Source: Paracoccaceae bacterium
GTDB taxonomy: Bacteria > Pseudomonadota > Alphaproteobacteria > Rhodobacterales > Rhodobacteraceae
Length of the DNA: 57,905 nt
Reading direction: 5' to 3'
NCBI GenBank assembly: GCA_028285485.1
Contig: JANQPC010000034.1
Span: 1-57,905, forward strand
Shown here: piece by piece, positions 27,364 through 35,741 of the stretch
Numbering within the stretch: position 1 is the first letter of the stretch
How the letters are laid out: every line of letters begins with the position of its first letter
The notes under the pieces: generated by a model
The model's database searches: none
What the model was told of the DNA's origin: nothing
What the model saw: the letters and a program-made list of their open reading frames with translations, nothing else
Position numbers and translations under genes: made by a program

Positions 27364-28014
27364 TCAGGCGGTTTCGTCGTCTTCGCCTGCCTCGGCATTG
27401 CCTTCCGCAGGCGCATCGCCTGCGTCCGGCATATCGTCGCCATCAAGCTCATCAAGCTGCGCTGCGCCGATATCGTCAAAAAGCTCGGCGATCTCGAACT
27501 CGGCTTCAGCCTCGGCTTCCGCGGCAAGCTCCTGGATCGATTTGCCGGATGCCTGCAGTTCAGCCTCTTCCTGCGAGCGGGCCACGTTCAGCGTGATCTC
27601 CACATCGACCTCGGGGTGCAGAGACACCAAGAGCGTGTGAAGCCCAAGCTCCTTGATCGGGCGCGAGAGGCTGATCTGCTTGCGATCAACGGAGAAGCCC
27701 GCCTCGGTGGCGGCTTCGGCGGCATCGCGGGTGGTGACAGAGCCGTAGAGCGCGCCTGCATCGGAAGCCGAGCGGATCACGACGAAGGACTGGCCTTCGA
27801 GCTTTTCGGCCAGCGCCCCGGCTTCTTTCTTGGTTTCGAGGTTCCGGGCTTCCAGTTGCGCCTTTTGATCTTCGAAAGCCTTGATGTTTGCCTCGGAGGC
27901 CCAGAGCGCCTTTTTCTGCGGCAGCAGGAAGTTGCGGGCGTAACCATCTTTGACGGTCACAACCTCGCCCATCTGGCCGAGCTTCGCGACGCGTTCGAGA
28001 AGAATGACTTGCAT
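27364..28014 (-). CDS. rplI: 50S ribosomal protein L9 with acidic C-terminal extension
   Basis: The protein has 216 residues. The N-terminal domain ([20 protein letters not shown], then [12 protein letters not shown]) binds 23S rRNA. The linker helix and C-domain follow to about residue 150. Beyond that there is a roughly 65-residue tail of Ala, Glu, Asp and Gly ([19 protein letters not shown] onward), which is absent from E. coli L9 but, as I recall, common in Rhodobacteraceae. It is the last gene of rpsF-rpsR-rplI. Confidence 0.95.
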   Translation of the reverse strand: MQVILLERVAKLGQMGEVVTVKDGYARNFLLPQKKALWASEANIKAFEDQKAQLEARNLETKKEAGALAEKLEGQSFVVIRSASDAGALYGSVTTRDAAEAATEAGFSVDRKQISLSRPIKELGLHTLLVSLHPEVDVEITLNVARSQEEAELQASGKSIQELAAEAEAEAEFEIAELFDDIGAAQLDELDGDDMPDAGDAPAEGNAEAGEDDETA

Positions 28015-28026
28015 TGATCCTCTCCC

Positions 28027-28254
28027 TTACTTCACGGCGTAGGGCAGAAGCGCGAGGAAACGGGCACGCTTGATGGCGCGGGCCAGTTCACGCTGCTTCT
28101 TCGCCGAAACGGCGGTGATGCGCGACGGCACGATCTTGCCGCGCTCGGAAATATAGCGCTGCAGAAGACGCGTATCCTTGTAATCGATCTTCGGCGCGTT
28201 CTCTCCCGAGAAGGGGCAGACCTTGCGGCGGCGGAAAAACGGTTTAGCGGCCAT
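28027..28254 (-). CDS. rpsR: 30S ribosomal protein S18
   Basis: A small basic protein of 75 residues ([20 protein letters not shown]). It contains [19 protein letters not shown] and the C-terminal [11 protein letters not shown] of S18. It lies between rpsF and rplI with gaps of 17 and 12 bases, in the usual operon order. Confidence 0.97.
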   Translation of the reverse strand: MAAKPFFRRRKVCPFSGENAPKIDYKDTRLLQRYISERGKIVPSRITAVSAKKQRELARAIKRARFLALLPYAVK

Positions 28255-28271
28255 GGTACTCTCTCCCTGCT

Positions 28272-28625
28272 TTAGCGGCGCTCGCGGCGATCGCCGCGGT
28301 CATCGCGTTTCTGCATCTGGATCGAGGGCCCTTCATCATGGGCATCGACCTTGATGGTGAGAACGCGCATCACGTCTTCATGAAGGCGCATCAGGCGCTC
28401 CATTTCCTGAACCGCCGGGGCAGGGGCCTCGGTGCGCAGGAAGGCGTAGTGGCCTTTGCGGTTCTTGTTAATCTTGTAGGCCATCGTTTTGACGCCCCAG
28501 TATTCCTGATCAACAAGCTTGCCGCCGTTATCGGCAAGGACGGATCCGAAATGTTCGATGAGGCCTTCGGCTTGCGTGTTGGACAAGTCCTGACGCGAAA
28601 TAAACACATGCTCGTAAAGCGGCAT
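28272..28625 (-). CDS. rpsF: 30S ribosomal protein S6
   Basis: 117 residues, starting [13 protein letters not shown]; an in-frame ATG nine codons upstream is less likely. The core S6 fold motifs [20 protein letters not shown] and [20 protein letters not shown] are intact. The charged C-terminal tail ([12 protein letters not shown]) is typical. It is the first gene of the ribosomal operon. Confidence 0.96.
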   Translation of the reverse strand: MPLYEHVFISRQDLSNTQAEGLIEHFGSVLADNGGKLVDQEYWGVKTMAYKINKNRKGHYAFLRTEAPAPAVQEMERLMRLHEDVMRVLTIKVDAHDEGPSIQMQKRDDRGDRRERR

Positions 28626-28730
28626 GAGATCTCCAGTACTGTTCGAGCGCACTTCAAAGACCGGGCGTTTGCCTTCGCTTCCCGGCCACGAGAGGCTGCG
28701 CTGTTCAAGATGTCAGCGAAGGAAGGCTGC

Positions 28731-28758
28731 TCTATACACTGTTGCCGATGCGATGCAA
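28731..28758 (-). promoter_or_regulatory. Candidate sigma-70 promoter of rpsF operon
   Basis: On the minus strand TTGCAT (28758-28753) and TATAGA (28736-28731) are separated by 16 bases. They lie about 105 bases upstream of rpsF and pointing at it. Confidence 0.4.
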
Positions 28759-28858
28759 GCCTTGGCAACAGGCCCCGAAATTGCTTCGCGCCTGCCGTAA
28801 TCTGACCTTTTTCCGCCGTGACACCTTTGCGGAGCGAGACCTCAGAGACGGCCGGACC

Positions 28859-29494
28859 ATGACCTCACTTGCCAGCGCTGCGCCCGCCCCCGCCGAACGC
28901 CCTGCCCAAAGCGACAGCCGTGTGCTTTCCGTGCAGGAAACGATGTGGGGCTATATCCTCGGCGAAGAGGCCGGGCGCTTCGATCAGGACCGGCTGCTGG
29001 AACTGGGGTGCCGCTTTCTGGGCCTGATCCTCATCCTATGTGCCTACGGGCAGTGGTTTTTGCCGGGATCGGTATTTGTGGGCGATGTGCTGGCGATGAA
29101 GGCCGCGCTTTCGTTCTTCTTCGGGGCCTCGGGGGCGGCGATCTACTGGTTTGCCAGCCGGGGCCTGATGCTTGAGGTGCATGTGGATCTTTCGCGCCGC
29201 GAATTGCGTGTGGTGAACCGCAACAGCCGCGATCAGGTGCGGCTGCATAGCCGGGTGCCGATGCGGAACGTGGAAAGCGCATTCATGCGGCGTGACAATG
29301 GCCGCGGGGCCCGCACCCATCTGATGTTGCGGCTTCGCGACAAATCGCAGGTGATGCATGTGGCCAGCGGCAGCGAAGCCGAGATGCACCACCTTCACCG
29401 CCGGCTCAGCGCCGATATCAAGCCGGCGAAGGAACGGCTGGAAGATCGGCTGGCCCGGCAGGCGACCTTCATGACGAGCCGCCTGGCCTCCTAA
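28859..29494 (+). CDS. Conserved membrane protein, two transmembrane helices
   Basis: A 211-residue protein with a cytoplasmic-looking N-terminal region (about 1-50). Two hydrophobic helices follow at about 52-70 (FLGLILILCAYGQWFLPG) and 78-98 (ALSFFFGASGAAIYWFA), then a basic soluble C-terminal part with regular strands (EVHVDLSRRELRVVNRNS; HLMLRLRDKSQVMHVA). I recognise no named family. Roseobacters carry similar proteins beside fabD, from memory. The ATG at 28859 follows a weak Shine-Dalgarno region. Confidence 0.7.
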   Translation: MTSLASAAPAPAERPAQSDSRVLSVQETMWGYILGEEAGRFDQDRLLELGCRFLGLILILCAYGQWFLPGSVFVGDVLAMKAALSFFFGASGAAIYWFASRGLMLEVHVDLSRRELRVVNRNSRDQVRLHSRVPMRNVESAFMRRDNGRGARTHLMLRLRDKSQVMHVASGSEAEMHHLHRRLSADIKPAKERLEDRLARQATFMTSRLAS

Positions 29495-29572
29495 CCCCTC
29501 TCAGACCGCCTGCGCCTTGTTCCGACCGGTGCGCCGCGATAGAGCGGCGGGGAGGAACGCGGAGGGGCAAAC

Positions 29573-30514
29573 GTGACACGGGCATTTCTGTTTCCCGGAC
29601 AGGGCGCGCAAACCATAGGCATGGGCAAGGCTTTGGCCGATGCCTATCCGGCGGCACGCGCGGTTTTTGAGGAGGTTGACGACGCGCTGGGCGAGGCGCT
29701 TTCGGCGCTCATCTGGGACGGCACCCTTGAAGAACTGACGCTGACGGCCAATGCCCAGCCGGCGCTTATGGCGACGTCTATTGCCGCCCTGCGCGCGCTT
29801 GAGGCAGAAGGTGCCGGGATCGATGCGGCGGGGTTTGTGGCCGGGCATTCGCTGGGCGAGTATTCCGCGCTTTGCGCGGCGGGGGCGATCGGGCTCGCGG
29901 ACACGGCGCGGCTTCTCCGCGTGCGGGGCGAGGCGATGCAGGCGGCAGTGCCGGTGGGCGAGGGCGCGATGGCTGCGATCCTGGGCCTCCCGCTAGACGA
30001 CGTGAGTGCCGTTGCGGGCGAGGCCGCTCAAGGCGAGGTTTGCGTTGCGGCTAATGACAACGATCCGGCCCAAGTGGTGATCTCCGGCCATGCCGGTGCG
30101 GTGGCGCGCGCGGCGCAGCTTGCCAAGGAACGGGGTGCCAAACGGGCGCTGATGCTGCCGGTTTCCGCCCCCTTTCATTCGCCGCTTATGGAACCTGCCG
30201 CGCGGGTGATGGCGCAGGCGTTGGCGGAGGTGGATATCGAGCGGCCCCGCGTTCCGCTGATCGCCAACGTGCTGGCGCATGATGTATCGGACCCCGGAAC
30301 GATCCGCAGCCTGCTGGTGGAGCAGGTTACGCATTCCGTGCGCTGGCGTGAGAGCGTGGCGTGGATGGCGCATGAAGGCGTGACGGAGTTCTGGGAGATC
30401 GGGGCGGGAAAGGCGCTGATCGGCATGGTGCGCCGCATTTCCCGCGAGGCGGAGACACGCGCGGTTGGAACGCCTGAGGATGTGGCTGCGGCTGCGGCAA
30501 GCGTTGCGGGATAG
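29573..30514 (+). CDS. fabD: Malonyl-CoA--ACP transacylase (GTG start)
   Basis: The 313-residue enzyme charges ACP with malonate for fatty acid synthesis. FLFPGQGAQ is at 5-13, the active site Ser93 lies in GHSLGEYSAL, and the catalytic His is in APFHSPLM near residue 203. The GTG at 29573 follows GGAGGGG. It lies 17 bases upstream of fabG, the first gene of the fab cluster. Confidence 0.96.
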   Translation: MTRAFLFPGQGAQTIGMGKALADAYPAARAVFEEVDDALGEALSALIWDGTLEELTLTANAQPALMATSIAALRALEAEGAGIDAAGFVAGHSLGEYSALCAAGAIGLADTARLLRVRGEAMQAAVPVGEGAMAAILGLPLDDVSAVAGEAAQGEVCVAANDNDPAQVVISGHAGAVARAAQLAKERGAKRALMLPVSAPFHSPLMEPAARVMAQALAEVDIERPRVPLIANVLAHDVSDPGTIRSLLVEQVTHSVRWRESVAWMAHEGVTEFWEIGAGKALIGMVRRISREAETRAVGTPEDVAAAAASVAG

Positions 30515-30531
30515 GGACGGGAGAGACGGAT

Positions 30532-31269
30532 ATGTTTGATCTGACGGGTAAGGCGGCGCTTGTTACCGGGGCGTCGGGAGGCATTGGCGGTGCAATTGCT
30601 GCTGCCCTGCACGGGGCGGGCGCGACGGTTGCGCTTTCGGGAACCCGGGTTGATCCGCTTGACGCCCTGGCAAGCGCGCTGGGCGAACGTGCGCATGTGT
30701 TGCCCTGTAACCTGAGTGACGAGGCGGCGGTGGAGGCGCTGCCAAAGCAGGCCGCCGAAGCCATGGGTGGCGTTGATATCCTCGTCAACAACGCAGGGAT
30801 CACGCGGGACAATCTGTTTATGCGGATGTCGGACGACGAATGGCAAAGCGTGATAGATGTAAACCTGACGGCCACGATGAAGCTTTGCAAAGGGGTGATC
30901 CGGGGCATGATGAAGGCGCGCTGGGGGCGGATCGTGAATATCTCCTCTGTCGTCGGCGCCACAGGCAACCCGGGCCAGGCGAATTACGCCGCTTCGAAGG
31001 CCGGGATGGTGGGCCTTTCAAAATCGATTGCCTATGAGGTTGCGAGCCGCGGAATCACGGTGAACTGCGTGGCGCCCGGCTTTATCACCACCGCGATGAC
31101 CGACAAGCTGACGGACGATCAGAAGGGCGCGATCCTTGGCCAGGTGCCTGCCGGGCGGATGGGAGAGGCCGAAGAGATCGGCGCCGCGGTGCTTTATCTC
31201 GCAAGCCCCGAGGCGGGTTATGTGACCGGCGCGACCTTGCATGTGAACGGTGGAATGGCCATGTTTTAG
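30532..31269 (+). CDS. fabG: 3-oxoacyl-ACP reductase
   Basis: The 245-residue NADPH-dependent short-chain dehydrogenase reduces beta-ketoacyl-ACP. The cofactor motif is TGASGGIG at 12-19, NNAG is at about 86-89, and the catalytic Ser139, Tyr152 and Lys156 lie in NISSVVGATG / NYAASKAG. The C-terminal GYVTGATLHVNGGMAMF is typical of FabG. It lies between fabD and acpP. Confidence 0.97.
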   Translation: MFDLTGKAALVTGASGGIGGAIAAALHGAGATVALSGTRVDPLDALASALGERAHVLPCNLSDEAAVEALPKQAAEAMGGVDILVNNAGITRDNLFMRMSDDEWQSVIDVNLTATMKLCKGVIRGMMKARWGRIVNISSVVGATGNPGQANYAASKAGMVGLSKSIAYEVASRGITVNCVAPGFITTAMTDKLTDDQKGAILGQVPAGRMGEAEEIGAAVLYLASPEAGYVTGATLHVNGGMAMF

Positions 31270-31296
31270 GCGCGTCAGGGCGGGCGGCGAAAGCGT

Positions 31297-31324
31297 TTGC
31301 CTTCTCAGGCTTCTATGTTATAGG
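31297..31324 (+). promoter_or_regulatory. Candidate promoter of acpP
   Basis: TTGCCT (31297-31302) and TATAGG (31319-31324) are separated by 16 bases. They lie in the 181-base fabG-acpP gap, about 125 bases before acpP. ACP is needed in large amounts and often has its own promoter. Confidence 0.4.
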
Positions 31325-31450
31325 CGGCGCAAATTGGGATCTCCGCAGTGATGGAGCCCCTTATTTTCCGGCAGTTTATGGCGGAATAACCGGGCCTAAA
31401 GGGCCTCGAACGAGACGGGCAAAGACCCCGAGGAACTGTGAGGAATTGAT

Positions 31451-31684
31451 ATGAGCGACATCGCCGATCGCGTGAAGAAGATCGTTGTCGAACACCTTGG
31501 CGTCGAGGAGGACAAGGTTGTTGAAAATGCATCGTTCATCGATGATCTGGGCGCCGACAGCCTTGATACGGTGGAGCTGGTGATGGCCTTCGAAGAAGAG
31601 TTCGGTATCGAGATCCCCGACGATGCGGCGGAGACGATCCAGACCTTTGGCGACGCGGTGAAGTTCATCAAGGAAGCCGCCTGA
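31451..31684 (+). CDS. acpP: Acyl carrier protein
   Basis: A 77-residue acidic four-helix protein carrying the growing acyl chain on 4'-phosphopantetheine attached to Ser37 in [18 protein letters not shown]. It matches the length and sequence of the fatty-acid ACP family. A strong terminator follows. Confidence 0.98.
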   Translation: MSDIADRVKKIVVEHLGVEEDKVVENASFIDDLGADSLDTVELVMAFEEEFGIEIPDDAAETIQTFGDAVKFIKEAA

Positions 31685-31710
31685 GCAATATCGCTGAGGA
31701 TGGTTGTATG

Positions 31711-31732
31711 CGGCGCCTTCGGGCGCCGTTTT
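31711..31732 (+). terminator. Intrinsic terminator after acpP
   Basis: CGGCGCC / GGCGCCG stem (31711-31717, 31722-31728) with a TTCG tetraloop and TTTT. It ends the acpP transcript and lies before the ureohydrolase start at 31750. Confidence 0.88.
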
Positions 31733-31749
31733 CATTTGCGGAGGCGGCA

Positions 31750-32691
31750 ATGGCTGAGCTGGGAAAACTGTTTGGAGCCGCGCCGGTTGAGACCTTTCTT
31801 GGCTGGCCTGCGGCGAACAGCGCTGTGAGTGCGCATATTGCGGTGATCGGTGCCGACATGGCGACGCCTTACAAGAGCATTGGGCCCTATTGCGCGGGCG
31901 CGCCGCAGGCTATCCGCGCGGGATCGGCGGATTATTCGAGCAATTCCAGCCACATGAACTTCGATCTTGATGGCCCGGTTCTGCCCGAAGGCGTGCGGGC
32001 GGTGGATCTTGGCGATGTGGCGACGCACGCTGACGATCCCGCGGGAAACCGCGATGCGATCCGCGCGGCGGTGCGCGGGGTGCGTGCCGCGGGGGCCGTT
32101 CCGATCGTTTTGGGCGGCGACGATAGTGTGCCGATCCCGATGATCGAGGCGCTTTCGGCCGATGGGCCGCTGACGATCCTGCAGATCGATGCGCATATCG
32201 ACTGGCGCGAAGAGCTTGAGGGCGAGCGCTGGGGGCTTTCCTCGACAATGCGGCGGGCGAGCGAGATGGCGCATGTGGAGCGGATCGTTCAGGTGGGCGC
32301 GCGGGGCATCGGATCGGCCCGCGCGAGCGACTTTGCCGATGCCCGCGCCTGGGGATCGGCGTTTGTTCTGGGCCGCGAGGTGGCGCGGGATGGTGTGGCG
32401 CGCGCGATCTCGTTGGTGCCGGAGGGCGCGCGGGTGGCGATTGCCTTCGATTGCGATGCGCTTGATCCCAGCGTGATGCCGGCGGTGATTGCGCCCACGG
32501 CGGGCGGGTTGAGCTACATGCAGTCGCTAGACCTTATCGAAGGCGTGGCGGAGCGTGCCGAGATCGTGGCGTTCGATCTGGTTGAGTTTCTGTCAAGTGC
32601 GGATACTGGCGGTGCGGCGGCTGTAACGGCGGCGCAGTTCGTTTCGGCGGTTGCGGGGATCATCGCCCGGCAGGCGGTTTCGCGGGGCTAG
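31750..32691 (+). CDS. Ureohydrolase (arginase/agmatinase) family protein with Asp in place of a metal His
   Basis: A 313-residue protein of the arginase fold. The metal motifs are LGGDDSVPIPM (122-130), DAHIDW (147-152) and FDCDALDPSVMP near residue 235. In standard members the first motif is GGDHS, with the His binding one manganese. Here it is Asp125, so metal binding or specificity may differ. The other aspartates and His149 are intact. The ATG at 31750, after the acpP terminator with GAGG upstream, was chosen over a farther ATG at 31708 that precedes the terminator. It interrupts the usual acpP-fabF order. The guanidino or amidino substrate is unknown. Confidence 0.82.
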   Translation: MAELGKLFGAAPVETFLGWPAANSAVSAHIAVIGADMATPYKSIGPYCAGAPQAIRAGSADYSSNSSHMNFDLDGPVLPEGVRAVDLGDVATHADDPAGNRDAIRAAVRGVRAAGAVPIVLGGDDSVPIPMIEALSADGPLTILQIDAHIDWREELEGERWGLSSTMRRASEMAHVERIVQVGARGIGSARASDFADARAWGSAFVLGREVARDGVARAISLVPEGARVAIAFDCDALDPSVMPAVIAPTAGGLSYMQSLDLIEGVAERAEIVAFDLVEFLSSADTGGAAAVTAAQFVSAVAGIIARQAVSRG

Positions 32692-32758
32692 GGCGCCCTT
32701 GCCCCCCTTCGCGGTTCGCGTGTATCAGGGCCGCGGTTTTCGGCAGCGAGGTGGCGGG

Positions 32759-34021
32759 ATGCGTCGAGTTGTGGTGACTGGGCTTGGCATGGTTTCGCCA
32801 TTGGCCTGCGGTGTGGAAGAAACCTGGGCGCGACTTCTAGACGGCCAATCGGGCGCCGGAACGATTACGCGCTTTGATGCAGGGCATCTGGCGACGACCT
32901 ATGCCTGCGAGATTCCCGTGGGCGACGGACGCGACGGCACCTTCAACCCCGATGACTGGATGGAACCGAAGGAACGCCGGAAGGTAGATGACTTCATCCT
33001 CTACGGCATGGCCGCCGCCGACCAGGCGGTGCGAGATGCCGGATGGATGCCGGACGACGAGGAAAGCCGTCTGCGCACAGGCGTTATGATCGGGTCCGGT
33101 ATCGGCGGGCTGACCTCGATTGCGGAGACGGCGGTACTTCTGAAGGAACGCGGACCGCGCCGGGTATCGCCGTTCTTCATCCCCGGGGCACTCATCAATC
33201 TTGCGTCAGGCCAGGTTTCGATCCGCTATGGCTTCAAGGGCCCCAACCACGCCGTTGTGACAGCTTGTTCGACCGGCGCGCATGCCATCGGGGATGCGGC
33301 CCGGCTGATCATGCTGGGCGATGCCGATGTGATGCTGGCCGGTGGCACGGAAAGCCCGATCTCGGAGATCGGGATCGCAGGGTTCAATGCCTGCAAGGCG
33401 CTTTCCACAAAACGCGGCAACGAGCCCGAACGCGCCTCGCGCCCCTATGATGCGGATCGCGACGGGTTCGTGATGGGCGAGGGGGCCGGTGTGGTGGTGC
33501 TTGAAGAATATGAGCATGCGGTTGCCCGGAACGCGAAGATCTACGCGGAGATCCTTGGCTACGGGCTTTCGGGCGATGCCTACCACATCACCGCACCCGC
33601 GGAAGACGGCGAGGGCGGCGAACGGTCCATGCGGGCGGCGCTGAAATCTGCAAAGCTGGAACCTGAGGCGGTGGACTACATCAATGCGCACGGCACTTCG
33701 ACGATGGCGGACACGATAGAGTTGGGTGCTGTTGAACGCATGATGGGAGACGCTGCCTCGAAAGCCACGATGAGTTCGACGAAATCCTCCATTGGGCACC
33801 TTCTGGGTGCCGCAGGTGCCGTGGAGGCGATCTTTTCGATCCTTGCGATCCGCGATCAGGTGGCGCCGCCCACGATCAACCTTGATACTCCGGCGGTGGC
33901 ACCGAAGCTGGATCTGGCGCCGAACCAGAAGCGCGAACGGGAGATTGCCGTGGCGCTCTCGAACTCCTTCGGCTTTGGCGGCACCAACGCATCGCTGGTG
34001 CTCGGGCGGGTTGCAGCCTGA
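32759..34021 (+). CDS. fabF: 3-oxoacyl-ACP synthase II
   Basis: The 420-residue elongating condensing enzyme. The active-site Cys is in VVTACSTGAHA (about 158-168), with the histidines of INAHGTSTMADT and SSIGHLLGAAGA. GFVMGEGAGVVVLEE and the C-terminal NSFGFGGTNASLV are characteristic. The ATG at 32759 follows GAGGTGGCGGG. It overlaps the mltG start by one base (TGATG). Confidence 0.96.
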   Translation: MRRVVVTGLGMVSPLACGVEETWARLLDGQSGAGTITRFDAGHLATTYACEIPVGDGRDGTFNPDDWMEPKERRKVDDFILYGMAAADQAVRDAGWMPDDEESRLRTGVMIGSGIGGLTSIAETAVLLKERGPRRVSPFFIPGALINLASGQVSIRYGFKGPNHAVVTACSTGAHAIGDAARLIMLGDADVMLAGGTESPISEIGIAGFNACKALSTKRGNEPERASRPYDADRDGFVMGEGAGVVVLEEYEHAVARNAKIYAEILGYGLSGDAYHITAPAEDGEGGERSMRAALKSAKLEPEAVDYINAHGTSTMADTIELGAVERMMGDAASKATMSSTKSSIGHLLGAAGAVEAIFSILAIRDQVAPPTINLDTPAVAPKLDLAPNQKREREIAVALSNSFGFGGTNASLVLGRVAA

Positions 34022-35199
34022 TGTGGAAGCACCTGGTTTCAAACGTTCTGACTCTTTTCATCGTGGGGCTGGCGGCGCTGGGCGGATATGTGGCCTGGGC
34101 GCAGGCGCAATACACCGCCGCGGGGCCGCTTAAGAGCGCCATCTGTGTTCAGGTCGAGTCGGGCACGAACATGCGCGCAGTGGCAGATGATCTTCTGGCG
34201 GAAGGCGCCATCTCGAATGGCGCGATCTTTCGGCTTGGGGCGGAGTATTCAGACAAGGCTGCGCTGTTGAAGGCGGGCAGTTTCCTCGTGGGCGAAGGCG
34301 CCTCGATGGCGGACATCGTGGATATCGTGACGCGGGGCGGCGCCAGCACCTGCGGCACGGAAGTGGTGTTTCGCGTTGGGGTCAACGGCCAGCGCGTGGA
34401 AGTGCGCGAGCTTGAGCCAGCCACCAGCCGGTTTGAAACGGTCGCCTCCTTCGACCCGGCTGAGGAAGCCGTGCCTGCGGAGTATACTGACGTGACCGCC
34501 GAGGCCGATACGCGCTACCGGATAGCGGTGGCGGAGGGCGTGACGAGCTGGCAGGTGGTTGAGGCCCTGAAGGCCGCCGACTTCCTGGAGGGCAGCGTTG
34601 AGGATGTGCCGCCAGAGGGCACACTGGCGCCGGACAGCTATGAGGTGCGCACCGGAACGCCCAAGGCGGATGTGCTGGCGCGGATGGCCGAAGCGCAGGA
34701 AGTGCGGCTGGCGGGCGCCTGGGCGAACCGGGCCGAGGGGTTGCCGCTTGAGAGCCCGGAGGAGGCCCTGATCCTTGCCTCTATTATCGAGAAGGAAACA
34801 GCGGTGCCTGAGGAGCGCCGGACGGTGGCGAGCGTGTTTATCAACCGGCTGAACCGTGGCATACGGCTTCAGACTGATCCTACCGTGATCTACGGGATCA
34901 CCGAGGGACAGGGCGTTCTGGGCCGGGGCATCCGGCAGAGCGAGCTGCAGGCAGAAACGCCGTGGAACACTTATGTGATTGACGGGCTTCCGCCGACGCC
35001 GATTGCAAATCCGGGCTTAGCGAGCATCGAGGCCGCGCTTGATCCGGAGACCACGAACCTGATCTTCTTTGTGGCCGATGGCACCGGCGGGCATGCCTTT
35101 GCCGAGACGCTTGATGAGCATAACGCCAACGTTTCCAGATGGCGCGAGATCGAGCGGGAACGGGAGGCGGAGAGCAACGCGGCGAGTGACGATGGGTGA
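34021..35199 (+). CDS. mltG: Endolytic transglycosylase
   Basis: The 392-residue inner-membrane protein, anchored by an N-terminal helix (SNVLTLFIVGLAALGGYVAW), cleaves nascent glycan strands. The YceG fold is seen in ASIIEKETAVPEERRTVASV with the catalytic Glu near residue 254, FINRLNRGIRLQTDPTVIYG, and TPWNTYVIDGLPPTPIANPG. A LysM-like segment (YRIAVAEGVTSWQVVEAL) lies in the middle. Coupled to fabF by a one-base overlap, as in many alphaproteobacteria. Confidence 0.94.
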   Translation: MWKHLVSNVLTLFIVGLAALGGYVAWAQAQYTAAGPLKSAICVQVESGTNMRAVADDLLAEGAISNGAIFRLGAEYSDKAALLKAGSFLVGEGASMADIVDIVTRGGASTCGTEVVFRVGVNGQRVEVRELEPATSRFETVASFDPAEEAVPAEYTDVTAEADTRYRIAVAEGVTSWQVVEALKAADFLEGSVEDVPPEGTLAPDSYEVRTGTPKADVLARMAEAQEVRLAGAWANRAEGLPLESPEEALILASIIEKETAVPEERRTVASVFINRLNRGIRLQTDPTVIYGITEGQGVLGRGIRQSELQAETPWNTYVIDGLPPTPIANPGLASIEAALDPETTNLIFFVADGTGGHAFAETLDEHNANVSRWREIEREREAESNAASDDG

Positions 35200-35261
35200 G
35201 GCTCGATTAGGAATTTGTTAATGGTTCCGAACGGTTGTAGACACATCTTCAGATTTATCAC

Positions 35262-35290
35262 TTGACTCTGCGAACGCCTTTAGGTAGAAC
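35262..35290 (+). promoter_or_regulatory. Candidate promoter upstream of the GTA remnant
   Basis: TTGACT (35262-35267) and TAGAAC (35285-35290) are spaced by 17 bases in an AT-richer stretch after mltG. They lie about 90 bases upstream of the first GTA gene. The -10 match is weak. Confidence 0.3.
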
Positions 35291-35314
35291 TTGGGCAAGC
35301 TAGAGGAAGTGGGC

Positions 35315-35348
35315 AAGCGGCCCGGGTGATCGCACCCGAGGCCGCTTT
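35315..35348 (+). terminator. Strong hairpin with T-rich tail between promoter region and GTA g1
   Basis: AAGCGGCCCGGGTG pairs with CACCCG-A-GGCCGCTT around an ATCG loop, a 14-bp stem with one bulged A. TTTCTGTTTCTC follows. It ends mltG transcription or acts as an attenuator ahead of the GTA genes. Confidence 0.7.
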
Positions 35349-35381
35349 CTGTTTCTCATCGTCCGGAGACGTGGAGAGGCA

Positions 35382-35741
35382 GTGCCGATGCGGAAAGCTG
35401 ACACGAGCGATGAAATTGACCTGACCTCGTCTGAGGCCGTTGCCGAGGCGGTGGCGGCGCATTTTCGGCGCGCGATGAAGAACTTTGCGGACTACCAGGC
35501 CCGGATCGAAGCCGGAGATTTGGTGGACCCAAAAACACTTGCGCAGGTCTGCCGCCAGCTGCTGGCGGCGGAAGCCGTGCTGATCGATACGAACAACAAG
35601 GCGCTGGAGGAGCTAAAGCGACAGAAGGGGGTCGTGCATGACTACACTGTCGACCTCGAGGCCGCGCGCGCTGAAGTCCGCCGCCTCCTCGATTGCCTCC
35701 GGGAGCCGGACGGCGCAGGCGAGGTTTCTGGCGAGCCTTGA
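35382..35741 (+). CDS. GTA g1-like protein (probable small terminase)
   Basis: A 119-residue, mostly helical, charged protein. It starts at GTG 35382 after GGAGAGG; ATG 35388 is an alternative. It is immediately upstream of the large-terminase fragment, the place held by g1 in the Rhodobacter capsulatus gene transfer agent, whose product acts as the small terminase. The central segment AQVCRQLLAAEAVLIDTNNK and the coiled-coil-like rest fit that role, but assignment rests largely on context. It overlaps the terminase frame by about 100 bases. It appears intact, although its partner gene is not. Confidence 0.65.
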   Translation: MPMRKADTSDEIDLTSSEAVAEAVAAHFRRAMKNFADYQARIEAGDLVDPKTLAQVCRQLLAAEAVLIDTNNKALEELKRQKGVVHDYTVDLEAARAEVRRLLDCLREPDGAGEVSGEP

